In this document: positions 1 through 5,711 of the stretch, one piece after another
Layout: each line of letters starts with the position of its first letter
How positions within the stretch are numbered: position 1 is the stretch's first letter
Assembly (NCBI GenBank): GCA_017560705.1
Contig: JAFZEK010000244.1
Coordinates: 1-8,975, forward strand
Length of the DNA: 8,975 nucleotides
Origin: Bacteroidales bacterium
Lineage (GTDB): Bacteria; Bacteroidota; Bacteroidia; Bacteroidales; P3
Direction of reading: 5' to 3'
The notes under the pieces: generated by a model
What the model was told of the DNA's origin: nothing
What the model saw: only the letters and a program-made list of their open reading frames with translations
Databases searched by the model: none
Translations under genes and position numbers: made by a program

Positions 1-659
1 ACTATACCATCGCCATGACATTCAGGACATTTGTCTTTTATTATTTTGCCTTCACCGCCACAATGTGGACATACCGACTGGGTCTGCATTTGTCCTAAGA
101 TGGTGCGTGTTATTTGGGTAACAACTCCTGTACCGTTGCAGTGGCTACAGGTTTCGAAAGAGTTATTCTTAGAGCCCGAACCATTACATTGCTTACAAGC
201 TACGTATTTGTTTACCTTTATTTTCTTTTCAGCACCTTTTTCTATCTCTTCTAGTGTCAGTTTTACTTTTATTCTTAGGTTAGAACCCCTTTGTACGGGT
301 CTTCTAGCTCCTTGACCACCGCCGCCAAAGCCACGGAAACCACCGCCGCCACCAAAGAAACTTCCAAATATGTCGCCGAATTGAGAGAAGATGTCGTCCA
401 TGCTCATGCCACCACCGCCAAAGCCTCCTTGTCCGTCGACTCCTGCATGACCAAATTGGTCGTAGCGTTGTCTTTTCTCTTGGTTGCTTAGCACATCATA
501 GGCTTCTGCTGCTTCTTTAAATTTTTCTTCGGCTTCTTTGTCGCCTTGGTTTTTATCTGGGTGATATTGCAATGCCAGTTTGCGATAAGCTTTTTTAAGC
601 TCATCGGCGGTGGCTGTTTTGCTAACCCCCAGAACTTCATAGTAATCTCTTTTTGCCAT
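1..659 (-). CDS. dnaJ: Chaperone protein DnaJ (Hsp40), 3' end cut by window edge
   Basis: DnaJ is the cytosolic co-chaperone that delivers unfolded proteins to DnaK and stimulates its ATPase. Reading from ATG at 659, 219 residues are visible. The J domain starts [14 protein letters not shown] and has the HPD motif at residues 33-35. A Gly/Phe-rich linker follows (about 75-125). The zinc-binding region has all four CxxCxGxG motifs, starting at residues 155 (CKQCNGSG), 171 (CSHCNGTG), 197 (CPHCGGEG) and 211 (CPECHGDG), so this is a type I DnaJ, not a CbpA-like protein. The C-terminal substrate-binding domain lies beyond the left edge; truncation is due to the window, not to a mutation. It starts 25 nt after the grpE stop, so the two are surely co-transcribed. 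Identification is near certain. Confidence 0.97.
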   Translation of the reverse strand, partial: MAKRDYYEVLGVSKTATADELKKAYRKLALQYHPDKNQGDKEAEEKFKEAAEAYDVLSNQEKRQRYDQFGHAGVDGQGGFGGGGMSMDDIFSQFGDIFGSFFGGGGGFRGFGGGGQGARRPVQRGSNLRIKVKLTLEEIEKGAEKKIKVNKYVACKQCNGSGSKNNSFETCSHCNGTGVVTQITRTILGQMQTQSVCPHCGGEGKIIKDKCPECHGDGI

Positions 660-684
660 TTTATTATATTTCTACTTACTATTA

Positions 685-1245
685 CTATATTGCCACTACT
701 ACTTTAGAATAGCGTATTACTTTGTCGTGCAAGTAATAGCCTTTCAAAACTTCTTCAATAACTGTTCCTTTTTGGCTTTCTTCGGCTGCCGGAAACTGGG
801 TTACTGCTTCGTGTAGATTTTCATCAAATTTTTCGCCCTTGGCTTCGATGGCTTTAACGCCTTTTTGTTCAAGGGTTTTTATTAGTTTATGGTAGATTAG
901 AAGAACCCCTTCTTTGAATGCTGCTGTGTCTTCGCTATTGTCAAATGCTTGGATGGCTCTTTCAAAATCATCTACTACCGGCAATATGGCTTTTATCATT
1001 TCTTCGCTGCCATATTTTATTAAATCTGCTTTTTCCTTTGCGGTTCTTTTTCTGTAGTTTTCGTATTCGGAATAGATGCGAAGGTATTTATCGTTGATTT
1101 CTACCAATTTTTCACCTAGCTCTTGTTCTTTATCTTTGCCTTCGGATTGTTTTTCCTTTTCTACGTTTTCGCTTTGTTCGGTTGTTGCAGATTCTATATT
1201 ATCTGTTCTTTCTGTTTCTTCAACTTTCTTTTCTTGCGATTCCAT
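685..1245 (-). CDS. grpE: Nucleotide exchange factor GrpE
   Basis: GrpE releases ADP from DnaK and so completes the DnaK-DnaJ cycle in the cytosol. The 186-residue product has a charged, low-complexity N-terminus (about 1-40, rich in Glu/Lys), then the long dimerising helix (EYENYRKRTAKEKADLIKYG) and a beta-domain ending with the family signature around EEVLKGYYLHDKVIRYSKV. The length is usual for GrpE. The frame is open up to ATG 1308, and ATG 1281 is also possible. I chose ATG 1245 because the extra 9-21 residues (MKIKNLFKQ and so on) are unlike GrpE N-termini, but there is no clear ribosome-binding site to decide. It precedes dnaJ in the same operon. A 15-bp palindrome upstream (1320-1334) is a candidate control site. 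Confidence 0.95.
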   Translation of the reverse strand: MESQEKKVEETERTDNIESATTEQSENVEKEKQSEGKDKEQELGEKLVEINDKYLRIYSEYENYRKRTAKEKADLIKYGSEEMIKAILPVVDDFERAIQAFDNSEDTAAFKEGVLLIYHKLIKTLEQKGVKAIEAKGEKFDENLHEAVTQFPAAEESQKGTVIEEVLKGYYLHDKVIRYSKVVVAI

Positions 1246-1319
1246 ATATGTTTTTTGTTTAAATAAATTCTTTATCTTCATATATTTTATACTCAAAAAC
1301 GTTGCCAAACTGTTTTAAT

Positions 1320-1334
1320 CTGACATAATGTCAG
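1320..1334. promoter_or_regulatory. Perfect 15-bp palindrome upstream of grpE-dnaJ
   Basis: CTGACATAATGTCAG is a perfect inverted repeat of 7+1+7 bases, 75 bp upstream of the grpE start and 8 bp past the OstA-gene stop. With a single central base it suits a dimeric DNA-binding protein better than an RNA hairpin. On the minus strand it is followed by ATTAAAAC, not a T-run, so it is not a good terminator for the OstA gene. It differs from CIRCE (TTAGCACTC-N9-GAGTGCTAA). No TAnnTTTG promoter was found between it and grpE. Its role as a heat-shock operator is inferred from position only. Confidence 0.45.
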
Positions 1335-1342
1335 TGTTTTTT

Positions 1343-2425
1343 TTATTTCCGCTCGTGTTTATAAATGTCTTTTACGTTCATTGGGCGCTTGGTGCTGTGC
1401 CATTTGAAGCCTTTTAGAGTCTTTTTCTCTTCGGGAAAATCTTTCATCGGATACGTCTGCATGTTTGGGTTGTCGTATGTAACAATTCTAGTGGGTTTGC
1501 GGTTTTTAAAATATATTTTTATTCCGGAACCTATGCCTACATTTACGCCCAAAAGAGAGCTGTTTCCTGCTTCATCTTCCTCTGTGAGGTAGTACACGGA
1601 TTGTGCGTTGCCTATTATGTTGCAATACAAGGGGTTTTTCCCGTCAAAATAAATGATGGCATTTTTCCCATACATTTGGTTGAACTTACTATCGTCCACC
1701 TTGGAGGATATGAACGAGTTGCTCGTAAGGTGTATTTCTTTTATGCCTTCCGCATTCAGTTCCATCACTATAGTATCTGCCGAAAATTGGTTTTCTTCGT
1801 GCCATATCACCGGCTCGTAAAACATGGTTATGAGCGAGTCTTTTACTGAGTAAAGTATTGAGTCGCAAGAGCCTTGTATATCTTGTCTAAAAAACTTCAC
1901 GTTGTGATACGATTTCACCGTTTCAAAGTTGTTGTCTTTGTCCGTTGTGGCAAAGAGTGTGTCGGAATGTAGGAATAGCGAATCGCCGTTGTCTATGAAA
2001 ATAGCGGTGGCACTGTCGGTTATGAAAAGGTAGTTCAAGTGTTCGTTAGAGAAAGCATAGTTGCCCAAAAGTATGACATCGTTTACGCTGTCGGTCATCA
2101 CCACATTCATTTTTCCGATAGTTATTTTGTTCTTTTCGTCGTAGTCCAAAGTGTCGCAAATCAGGGTGTTGCTCTCTGATATTATTTTTGTGGCTTTGGA
2201 TGAATGAGCTTTCTTGGTATTGGTGTTGTACCATCCGCATTCGCTGTAGATGGTTGTGCTGTCGCTAATTATGCGAGTGTAGCTTTCAAACAAGGCAACG
2301 TTTGTTTGCGAGTTGTATTTTAGCGTGTCAGTATACACGTGCGATGAGTTGTTCGAGAGCTCCACTTTGTCCATAAAAAGGAACTCTTTATTGCCTGAGT
2401 GATAGTATCCTTTTACGCTTTTTTT
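1343..2425 (-). CDS. OstA/LptA-like protein, C-terminal part (downstream of frameshift)
   Basis: This is the larger part of a Bacteroidota OstA-like protein; the family is related to LptA/LptD and is thought to help carry lipopolysaccharide across the periplasm. The first ATG in this frame is at 2374 (343 residues), but the frame is open upstream to the A7 run. The residues between, SVKGYYHSGNKEFLF, continue the N-terminal part naturally, which shows that one gene has been split. Repeated D-x-L-x-Y-like strands (VYTDTLKYN, LICDTLDYD, LHSDTLFAT, SCDSILYS) are as expected for the stacked beta-jellyroll of the OstA fold. The tail (KTLKGFKWHSTKRPMNVKDIY) fits Bacteroidota OstA-like C-termini as I recall them. 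Joined to the N-terminal part from GTG 2853, the protein would be about 503 residues, a plausible full length. The family call is confident; whether the protein is made whole is open. Confidence 0.85.
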   Translation of the reverse strand, partial: KKSVKGYYHSGNKEFLFMDKVELSNNSSHVYTDTLKYNSQTNVALFESYTRIISDSTTIYSECGWYNTNTKKAHSSKATKIISESNTLICDTLDYDEKNKITIGKMNVVMTDSVNDVILLGNYAFSNEHLNYLFITDSATAIFIDNGDSLFLHSDTLFATTDKDNNFETVKSYHNVKFFRQDIQGSCDSILYSVKDSLITMFYEPVIWHEENQFSADTIVMELNAEGIKEIHLTSNSFISSKVDDSKFNQMYGKNAIIYFDGKNPLYCNIIGNAQSVYYLTEEDEAGNSSLLGVNVGIGSGIKIYFKNRKPTRIVTYDNPNMQTYPMKDFPEEKKTLKGFKWHSTKRPMNVKDIYKHERK

Positions 2426-2853
2426 GTTTTGTCCTTTGTAGTTGTTATGGCGTGGTTGGTGTATCCTGCCACGTTCGTGTTTCTGTCGTACTGCAAATGG
2501 TCGGTTTTCAAAGTAGTGTTTCCGTCGATGAAAACCACTTCTTTACCAAAAATCTCCAGCACACGAGTGTTTCCGTTGTAGAAAAGCAAGTCGCCATAAA
2601 TGAAAGTAGTATCGGTAAGCACTATCTTTATGTTTCTGAACGCCGTAAAGTCGTTCAGGTTAGTGTTGTAGTGAGCCGAGTCGGCATAGAGGTCCATGCC
2701 GTCGTGGCTGGCTGTTACATTGTCATATAATACCCAAATGTCGGGCTTTTTAGCATCTCTGGTGCCCATGCCCGATTGGTATTCTATAAGTTTTTGTGAG
2801 TATGTTATAGCTGATAAAGTGCTGAACAGCAATATAAAAATTATCTTTTTCAC
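2413..2853 (-). CDS. OstA/LptA-like protein, N-terminal part with signal peptide (upstream of frameshift)
   Basis: The product begins with a signal peptide (KKIIFILLFSTLSAITYSQ), so it is exported to the periplasm. It continues with OstA-type repeats: VLYDNVTASHDGMDLYADSAHYN, a stretch with FIYGDLLFYNGNTRVLE, and TLKTDHLQYDRNTNVAGY. An ATG at 2913 opens the same frame, but it lies upstream of the likely transcript start, because the promoter element occupies 2903-2910. The GTG at 2853, placed right before the Lys-Lys of the signal peptide, is therefore the better start. Read without a shift the frame stops at 2413-2415 after about 146 residues, in the middle of the beta domain, too short for the family. 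The remainder is in the -1 frame from the A7 run at 2419-2425. Confidence 0.8.
   Translation of the reverse strand: MKKIIFILLFSTLSAITYSQKLIEYQSGMGTRDAKKPDIWVLYDNVTASHDGMDLYADSAHYNTNLNDFTAFRNIKIVLTDTTFIYGDLLFYNGNTRVLEIFGKEVVFIDGNTTLKTDHLQYDRNTNVAGYTNHAITTTKDKTKKA
2419..2425 (-). other. A7 frameshift site inside the OstA-like gene
   Basis: On the coding (minus) strand the sequence is AAA ACA AAA AAA GCG TAA, so the run reads A AAA AAA in the zero frame, a classic slippery heptamer. A -1 shift, or one extra A, gives AAA AAA AGC GTA AAA GGA TAC and joins the two halves into one continuous OstA-like protein. I see no strong stem-loop just downstream. Three readings remain: a homopolymer error in the assembly, a true inactivating deletion, or productive slippage of the ribosome or RNA polymerase. 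Confidence 0.85.
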
Positions 2854-2902
2854 GCAAATATTTGTGTTTCGTATATGTTTGTTCTTATGAATTTTACTTT
2901 TG

Positions 2903-2910
2903 CAAAAGTA
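2903..2910 (-). promoter_or_regulatory. Bacteroidota-type -7 promoter element of the OstA-like gene
   Basis: On the minus strand TACTTTTG matches the Bacteroidota sigma consensus TAnnTTTG exactly. A weak -33 region (GTTTAAT) lies about 17-20 bases upstream. Transcription would begin a few bases below 2903, roughly 45 bases ahead of the GTG at 2853. This placement argues against the ATG at 2913 as start codon. Confidence 0.65.
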
Positions 2911-2981
2911 CATTATTTTTTTGAATTAAACACTATTAAATGTGTCGAAAAAGTGTTTTTTTTGGCGAGAGCTGTGTTTTT

Positions 2982-2996
2982 CCATATTTAATATGG
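2982..2996. promoter_or_regulatory. Perfect 15-bp palindrome upstream of the OstA-like gene
   Basis: CCATATTTAATATGG is a perfect 7+1+7 inverted repeat about 72 bp upstream of the -7 element of the OstA-like gene. It has the size of an operator but is AT-rich, so a chance occurrence is possible. No partner copy was found in the window. Confidence 0.25.
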
Positions 2997-3039
2997 CGTG
3001 TTATGTACTTTTTTCCGCTTCTTGACTGAAATTTGTCAA

Positions 3040-3309
3040 GGCAACTTCTAAAAATTGTTTTGCAAGTGATTTACGGAATACTGACTTCGTCGATGTTGCT
3101 ATCGCTCGAAAGAGCTAATGCTTAGGCATTGCTCTTTACTCGCTTAATCGCAACGTTCTTGAGAAGATTTCTACTTTCTTTTGACTCATCGTAGCAGGCT
3201 ATGCGACCCCAAAAGAAATAGAAAGATTTCAAGAAAAAACGTAAAGCACGCAAAAGTTCTTTCTACAATCAATTCAAATTCCTAGAACGTGGAATTTTTA
3301 GAAGTTGCC
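3040..3309 (+). repeat. MITE-like non-coding element, copy A (270 bp, complete)
   Basis: The ends are perfect 17-bp inverted repeats: GGCAACTTCTAAAAATT at 3040-3056 and its reverse complement at 3293-3309. Both ends are flanked by TCAA (3036-3039 and 3310-3313), which could be a 4-bp target duplication. The interior has no credible ORF. An internal inverted repeat (TTTCTTTTG at 3175-3183 and CAAAAGAAA at 3210-3218) could fold into a hairpin. Internal blocks recur in copies B, C and D: for example 3150-3178 matches 5452-5480 with two mismatches, and 3198-3248 resembles 5500-5550. The structure suggests a transposon derivative moved in trans, but no transposase is present here. This is the least decayed of the four copies. 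Confidence 0.75.
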
Positions 3310-3370
3310 TCAAATGTTAAAGGGAAATATGTAATGTTAAACAGAATCTTTTAATACCGTATATGGAAGC

Positions 3371-3522
3371 GAAAACCACGGGGTCTTGATGTAAAACCAT
3401 AAGGGTTTGCAGTTGAAAACACCTAGGTCTCGATGAAAAAATACCTAGGTGCGGATGGAAAAACACCTAGGTGCGGATGAAAAACTATCTAGGTCGTGAT
3501 GTAAAATCATATAGGTTGTGAT
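3371..3522. repeat. Seven tandem degenerate ~22-bp units with CCTAGG-like cores
   Basis: The units run back to back with no spacers: 3371-3390, 3391-3414, 3415-3434, 3435-3456, 3457-3478, 3479-3500 and 3501-3522 (20, 24, 20, 22, 22, 22 and 22 bp). Each has a G(A/T)AAAA head, a central ACCTAGGT-like core and a GAT end. The core is CCTAGG in units 3-5, TCTAGG in unit 6 and TATAGG in unit 7. Unit 5 contains the 10-bp palindrome CACCTAGGTG. Units 4 and 5 are closest to each other and the outer units are most decayed, as in an array that grew from its centre. No coding frame explains it. Function unknown. Confidence 0.85.
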
Positions 3523-3730
3523 ATTGTGGAAAATATGTCTACTGATAATCAATGCTATATGCTGATAACTCGATTTCCTTGCGATATATGGGGAAAAGGT
3601 GTTTTTTTTGCTTTTTTAGGCGTTAATTTGATGGTGTTTAATATTGGATAAATTAATTAATATATTAACAAATGAGGGGCCTGATAGTCTGTTCTGAAAC
3701 TATTGGAAATCAGTACTTGTATTTTTTTTC

Positions 3731-3900
3731 GTCAACTTCTAGAAATTACTTTGCCGGTGATAGGTGGAATGTGGGTTTTGGAAGATGTTGTTATCGCAGG
3801 GAATAGCTAGTGCAGAGGCATTGTCTTTTGTTCGCTTAATCGCAATGTTGCTATAAGATTTCTTTAAAACTGCTGAAACGTGGTGTTTTTAGAAGTTGCC
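3731..3900 (+). repeat. MITE-like element, copy B (170 bp, shortened)
   Basis: The left end GTCAACTTCTAGAAATT (3731-3747) and right end TGTTTTTAGAAGTTGCC (3884-3900) correspond to the ends of copy A, in the same orientation. The left half of the interior aligns with copy A (GATGTTG, TATCGC, GGCATTG, CGCTTAATCGCAA, AAGATTTCT), while most of the right half is missing, so this looks like an internally deleted derivative. I see no clear flanking duplication. It ends 68 bp before the tatD-family start, so it may lie within or next to that gene's promoter region. Confidence 0.65.
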
Positions 3901-3968
3901 TTAAAATATTTCCGTTGGCACAATATTTTAACCGACTTGGTGTTATTATTCATATTATTTTCAAAGTA

Positions 3969-4649
3969 ATGCTTATAGATATTCACACTCATAGTTCCGA
4001 AAGCACAGGAGCGTTTTCGGTTTGTTCCCTTTCGGTGGGCAATGGCTTTTCGGTTCCCGCTGCTGGTAGTGGTGTCGGTTTTTCGGTAGGTTTGCATCCT
4101 TGGGACATTGCGGGATGTGGTGCTATGCAGTGGGATAGGCATGATTTTTTTTGCCAAATGGAAAGCGTAGTTGCTAATCCGTCGGTGTGCATGGTGGGAG
4201 AGTGTGGGTTGGATAAATATATAAGCGTGCCGCTAGATGTTCAAGAAGCTATTTTTGAATGGCATATAGAGCTTTCGGAAGCTTGTGGAAAACCTTTGAT
4301 AGTGCATTGTGTGCGAGCTTTTTCTGAGCTTATTAGGTTTAAAAAGAAGCACCGCCCCAAGCAGCATTGGATATTGCACGGCTTTGCCAAGAATGCCAAT
4401 ACAGCAAAAATGTTGATGAAGGAAGGAATTCTACTTTCCTTTGGCAAGGATTTGCTTTCGCCTACAGCTCAGGCTGCCAAGGTGTTGCCGCTGCTGAAAA
4501 ATGGCATGTTTTTTTTGGAGACGGACGTTGGCGGTGTGCCTATAGCAGGTGTATACGCTGCTGCTGCTAGGATTTTGGAGATGGATGAAAATGAGCTGGA
4601 AAATAGGATAGAACGCCATTTTGAACATATAATTCATAGAAACACTTAG
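3969..4649 (+). CDS. TatD-family metal-dependent hydrolase (putative DNase)
   Basis: TatD-family proteins are TIM-barrel hydrolases with a two-metal site; several are 3'-5' DNases. The 226-residue product shows the metal ligands in order: DIHTH at 4-8 (His6, His8), Glu78 in VGECGLD, His113 in LIVHC, His137 in ILHGF and Asp186 in FLETD. GLHPW at 41-45 is also typical. It is somewhat shorter than the usual 255-265 residues, mainly near the N-terminus between the first strand and GLHPW. The frame is open from ATG 3915, but the product from ATG 3969 begins MLIDIHTH, the normal family start. tcdA follows 16 nt after its stop, so the two form an operon. No exact TAnnTTTG promoter was found upstream. 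Substrate unknown. Confidence 0.88.
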   Translation: MLIDIHTHSSESTGAFSVCSLSVGNGFSVPAAGSGVGFSVGLHPWDIAGCGAMQWDRHDFFCQMESVVANPSVCMVGECGLDKYISVPLDVQEAIFEWHIELSEACGKPLIVHCVRAFSELIRFKKKHRPKQHWILHGFAKNANTAKMLMKEGILLSFGKDLLSPTAQAAKVLPLLKNGMFFLETDVGGVPIAGVYAAAARILEMDENELENRIERHFEHIIHRNT

Positions 4650-4665
4650 AAATACTATATAATTA

Positions 4666-5373
4666 ATGTATACAAGAACAGAGTTATTGGTAAAAGCCGA
4701 GGGTATCAGGAAATTGCAGGACGCTCATGTGCTAGTAGTAGGGCTAGGCGGAGTGGGGGGCTATGCTGTGGAGCAGCTGTGTCGTGCGGGTATAGGAAAC
4801 CTAACTATTGTGGACGGAGACACTGTGAGCCAAACAAATATAAACCGTCAGCTTATAGCCACGGTAGACACCGTGGGACTGTCTAAAGCTGAGGTGTTTC
4901 AAAAACGTTTGTCGTCCATTAACCCCAATTGCAATATAACTGTAATAGATGAATTTATACGCGACGATAGGATGATAGAAATATTGAAAGACAAGCACTA
5001 TGACTATGTGGTGGACGCTATTGACACGCTTTCGCCCAAGGTGTTTCTCATCTATCATTGTATGCAGTTGGGCTTGCCATTGGTAAGTTCCATGGGCAGT
5101 GCCGGCAAGCTGGACCCTTCGCTCATAGAGGTGTCGGATGTGTCTAAGTCTCACACATGTCCGTTGGCCTATCTTGTAAGGAAAAGACTTAGCAAACTAG
5201 GGGTAAAGAAGGGATTTAAGGTGGTTTATTCTTCGGAGCGAGTGCCCGAAGATGCTATGATTGAAGACCCATCGGTAAATAAGCGTACTACCATCGGAAG
5301 CATGTCCTATATGCCGCCTGCTTTTGGGTGTTTTTGTGCTTCTGTGGTCATCAGGGACATACTGGATAGATAG
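4666..5373 (+). CDS. tcdA: tRNA threonylcarbamoyladenosine dehydratase (TcdA/CsdL)
   Basis: TcdA uses ATP to convert t6A at position 37 of ANN-decoding tRNAs to its cyclic form, in the cytosol. The product (235 residues) is an E1/ThiF-like enzyme. It starts RTELLVKAEGIRKLQ and has the nucleotide-binding loop GLGGVG at 26-31, the ribose-contacting VDGD at 49-52, NINRQ at 58-62, the SKAE lysine at 74 and VVDAID at 115-120. The second half carries SMGSAGKLDP and a TIGSMSYMPPAFG tail, as in TcdA. It lacks the CxxC zinc pairs of ThiF and MoeB, which favours TcdA over a sulfur-carrier adenylyltransferase. It is the second gene of the pair with the TatD-family hydrolase. The ThiF/E1 superfamily is certain; the exact TcdA call is strong. 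Confidence 0.92.
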   Translation: MYTRTELLVKAEGIRKLQDAHVLVVGLGGVGGYAVEQLCRAGIGNLTIVDGDTVSQTNINRQLIATVDTVGLSKAEVFQKRLSSINPNCNITVIDEFIRDDRMIEILKDKHYDYVVDAIDTLSPKVFLIYHCMQLGLPLVSSMGSAGKLDPSLIEVSDVSKSHTCPLAYLVRKRLSKLGVKKGFKVVYSSERVPEDAMIEDPSVNKRTTIGSMSYMPPAFGCFCASVVIRDILDR

Positions 5374-5397
5374 TGTTTTGTGTTGCTACACAAAACG
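5374..5397 (+). terminator. Hairpin directly after tcdA, possible terminator
   Basis: GTTTTGTGT (5375-5383) and ACACAAAAC (5388-5396) form a perfect 9-bp stem with a TGCT loop, extended by one T-G pair, starting two bases after the tcdA stop. The sequence after it is CGAAACGAAATTTTCTTTT: T-rich only 10 bases later, so it is not a textbook rho-independent terminator. It may act as a 3'-end stabiliser instead. Confidence 0.4.
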
Positions 5398-5415
5398 AAA
5401 CGAAATTTTCTTTTA

Positions 5416-5611
5416 GGCATTTCCTAAAGAACGGCTTTGCTACAGCTCGGAGCAACGCTCTTGAGAATATTTCTACTTTCATTCGATTGAGCATAACGAG
5501 CTATGCGACTTCAAAAGAAATAGAAAGATTTCAAAGGAAAACGCAAAGCAGGTAAAGGATAAAAGAAGGAATCTTTGGACATTCTAAAACCTAGAATTTT
5601 TGGAAGTTGCC
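5416..5611 (+). repeat. MITE-like element, copy C (196 bp, decayed left end)
   Basis: The right end AATTTTTGGAAGTTGCC (5595-5611) differs from copy A at one base. The left end GGCATTTCCTAAAGAAC (5416-5432) keeps 11 of 17 positions. The interior matches copy A best in 5452-5480 and 5500-5550 (GCTATGCGAC, then CAAAAGAAATAGAAAGATTT, then AAAGCA). A 60-codon open frame across 5373-5555 falls within the repeat and is not a gene. This copy fills most of the tcdA-dnaB gap. Flanking sequences show no duplication. Confidence 0.6.
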
Positions 5612-5646
5612 ATAAAGGAAGTGCTGTAAAAAAAAGTACGCAAAAT

Positions 5647-5663
5647 AGTTTTTAGAAGTAGAC
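5647..5663 (+). repeat. Solitary right-end-like fragment of the MITE family
   Basis: AGTTTTTAGAAGTAGAC matches the family right end at 14 of 17 positions. It sits 36 bp beyond copy C and 37 bp ahead of the dnaB -7 element. It could be the remnant of an older insertion or a chance match. Confidence 0.3.
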
Positions 5664-5676
5664 TGAAAAAATATAT

Positions 5677-5707
5677 TTTTCCAAACCAACAAAATAACGT
5701 ACCTTTG
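5677..5707 (+). promoter_or_regulatory. Bacteroidota-type promoter of dnaB, almost abutting the start codon
   Basis: TACCTTTG at 5700-5707 matches TAnnTTTG exactly, with TTTT at 5677-5680 as a possible -33 element (19-base spacing; consensus TTTG). Only CAAT separates it from the dnaB ATG at 5712, so the transcript should start at or within a few bases of the start codon, giving a leaderless or nearly leaderless mRNA. Confidence 0.65.
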
Positions 5708-5711
5708 CAAT

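Noticed and set aside
291..491. Plus-strand frames opposite dnaJ (31-315 and 291-491)
   Set aside because: They are antisense to the clear DnaJ Gly-rich and zinc regions and are low-complexity reflections of them.
1320..1334. Terminator for the OstA-like gene
   Set aside because: The palindrome leaves a one-base centre and the T-run is on the plus-strand side, the wrong side for minus-strand transcription.
3371..3522. CRISPR array
   Set aside because: Units are contiguous and degenerate with no unique spacers, and no cas genes are nearby.
3523..3730. Replication origin or tRNA in the AT-rich stretch
   Set aside because: Only one weak DnaA-box-like word (TGTGGAAAA) and no dnaA or dnaN nearby. 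No cloverleaf could be folded. The presence of dnaB is not evidence of an origin.
5373..5555. 60-codon frame after tcdA
   Set aside because: It overlaps the tcdA stop, lies within element copy C, and is not preserved in copies A, B or D.
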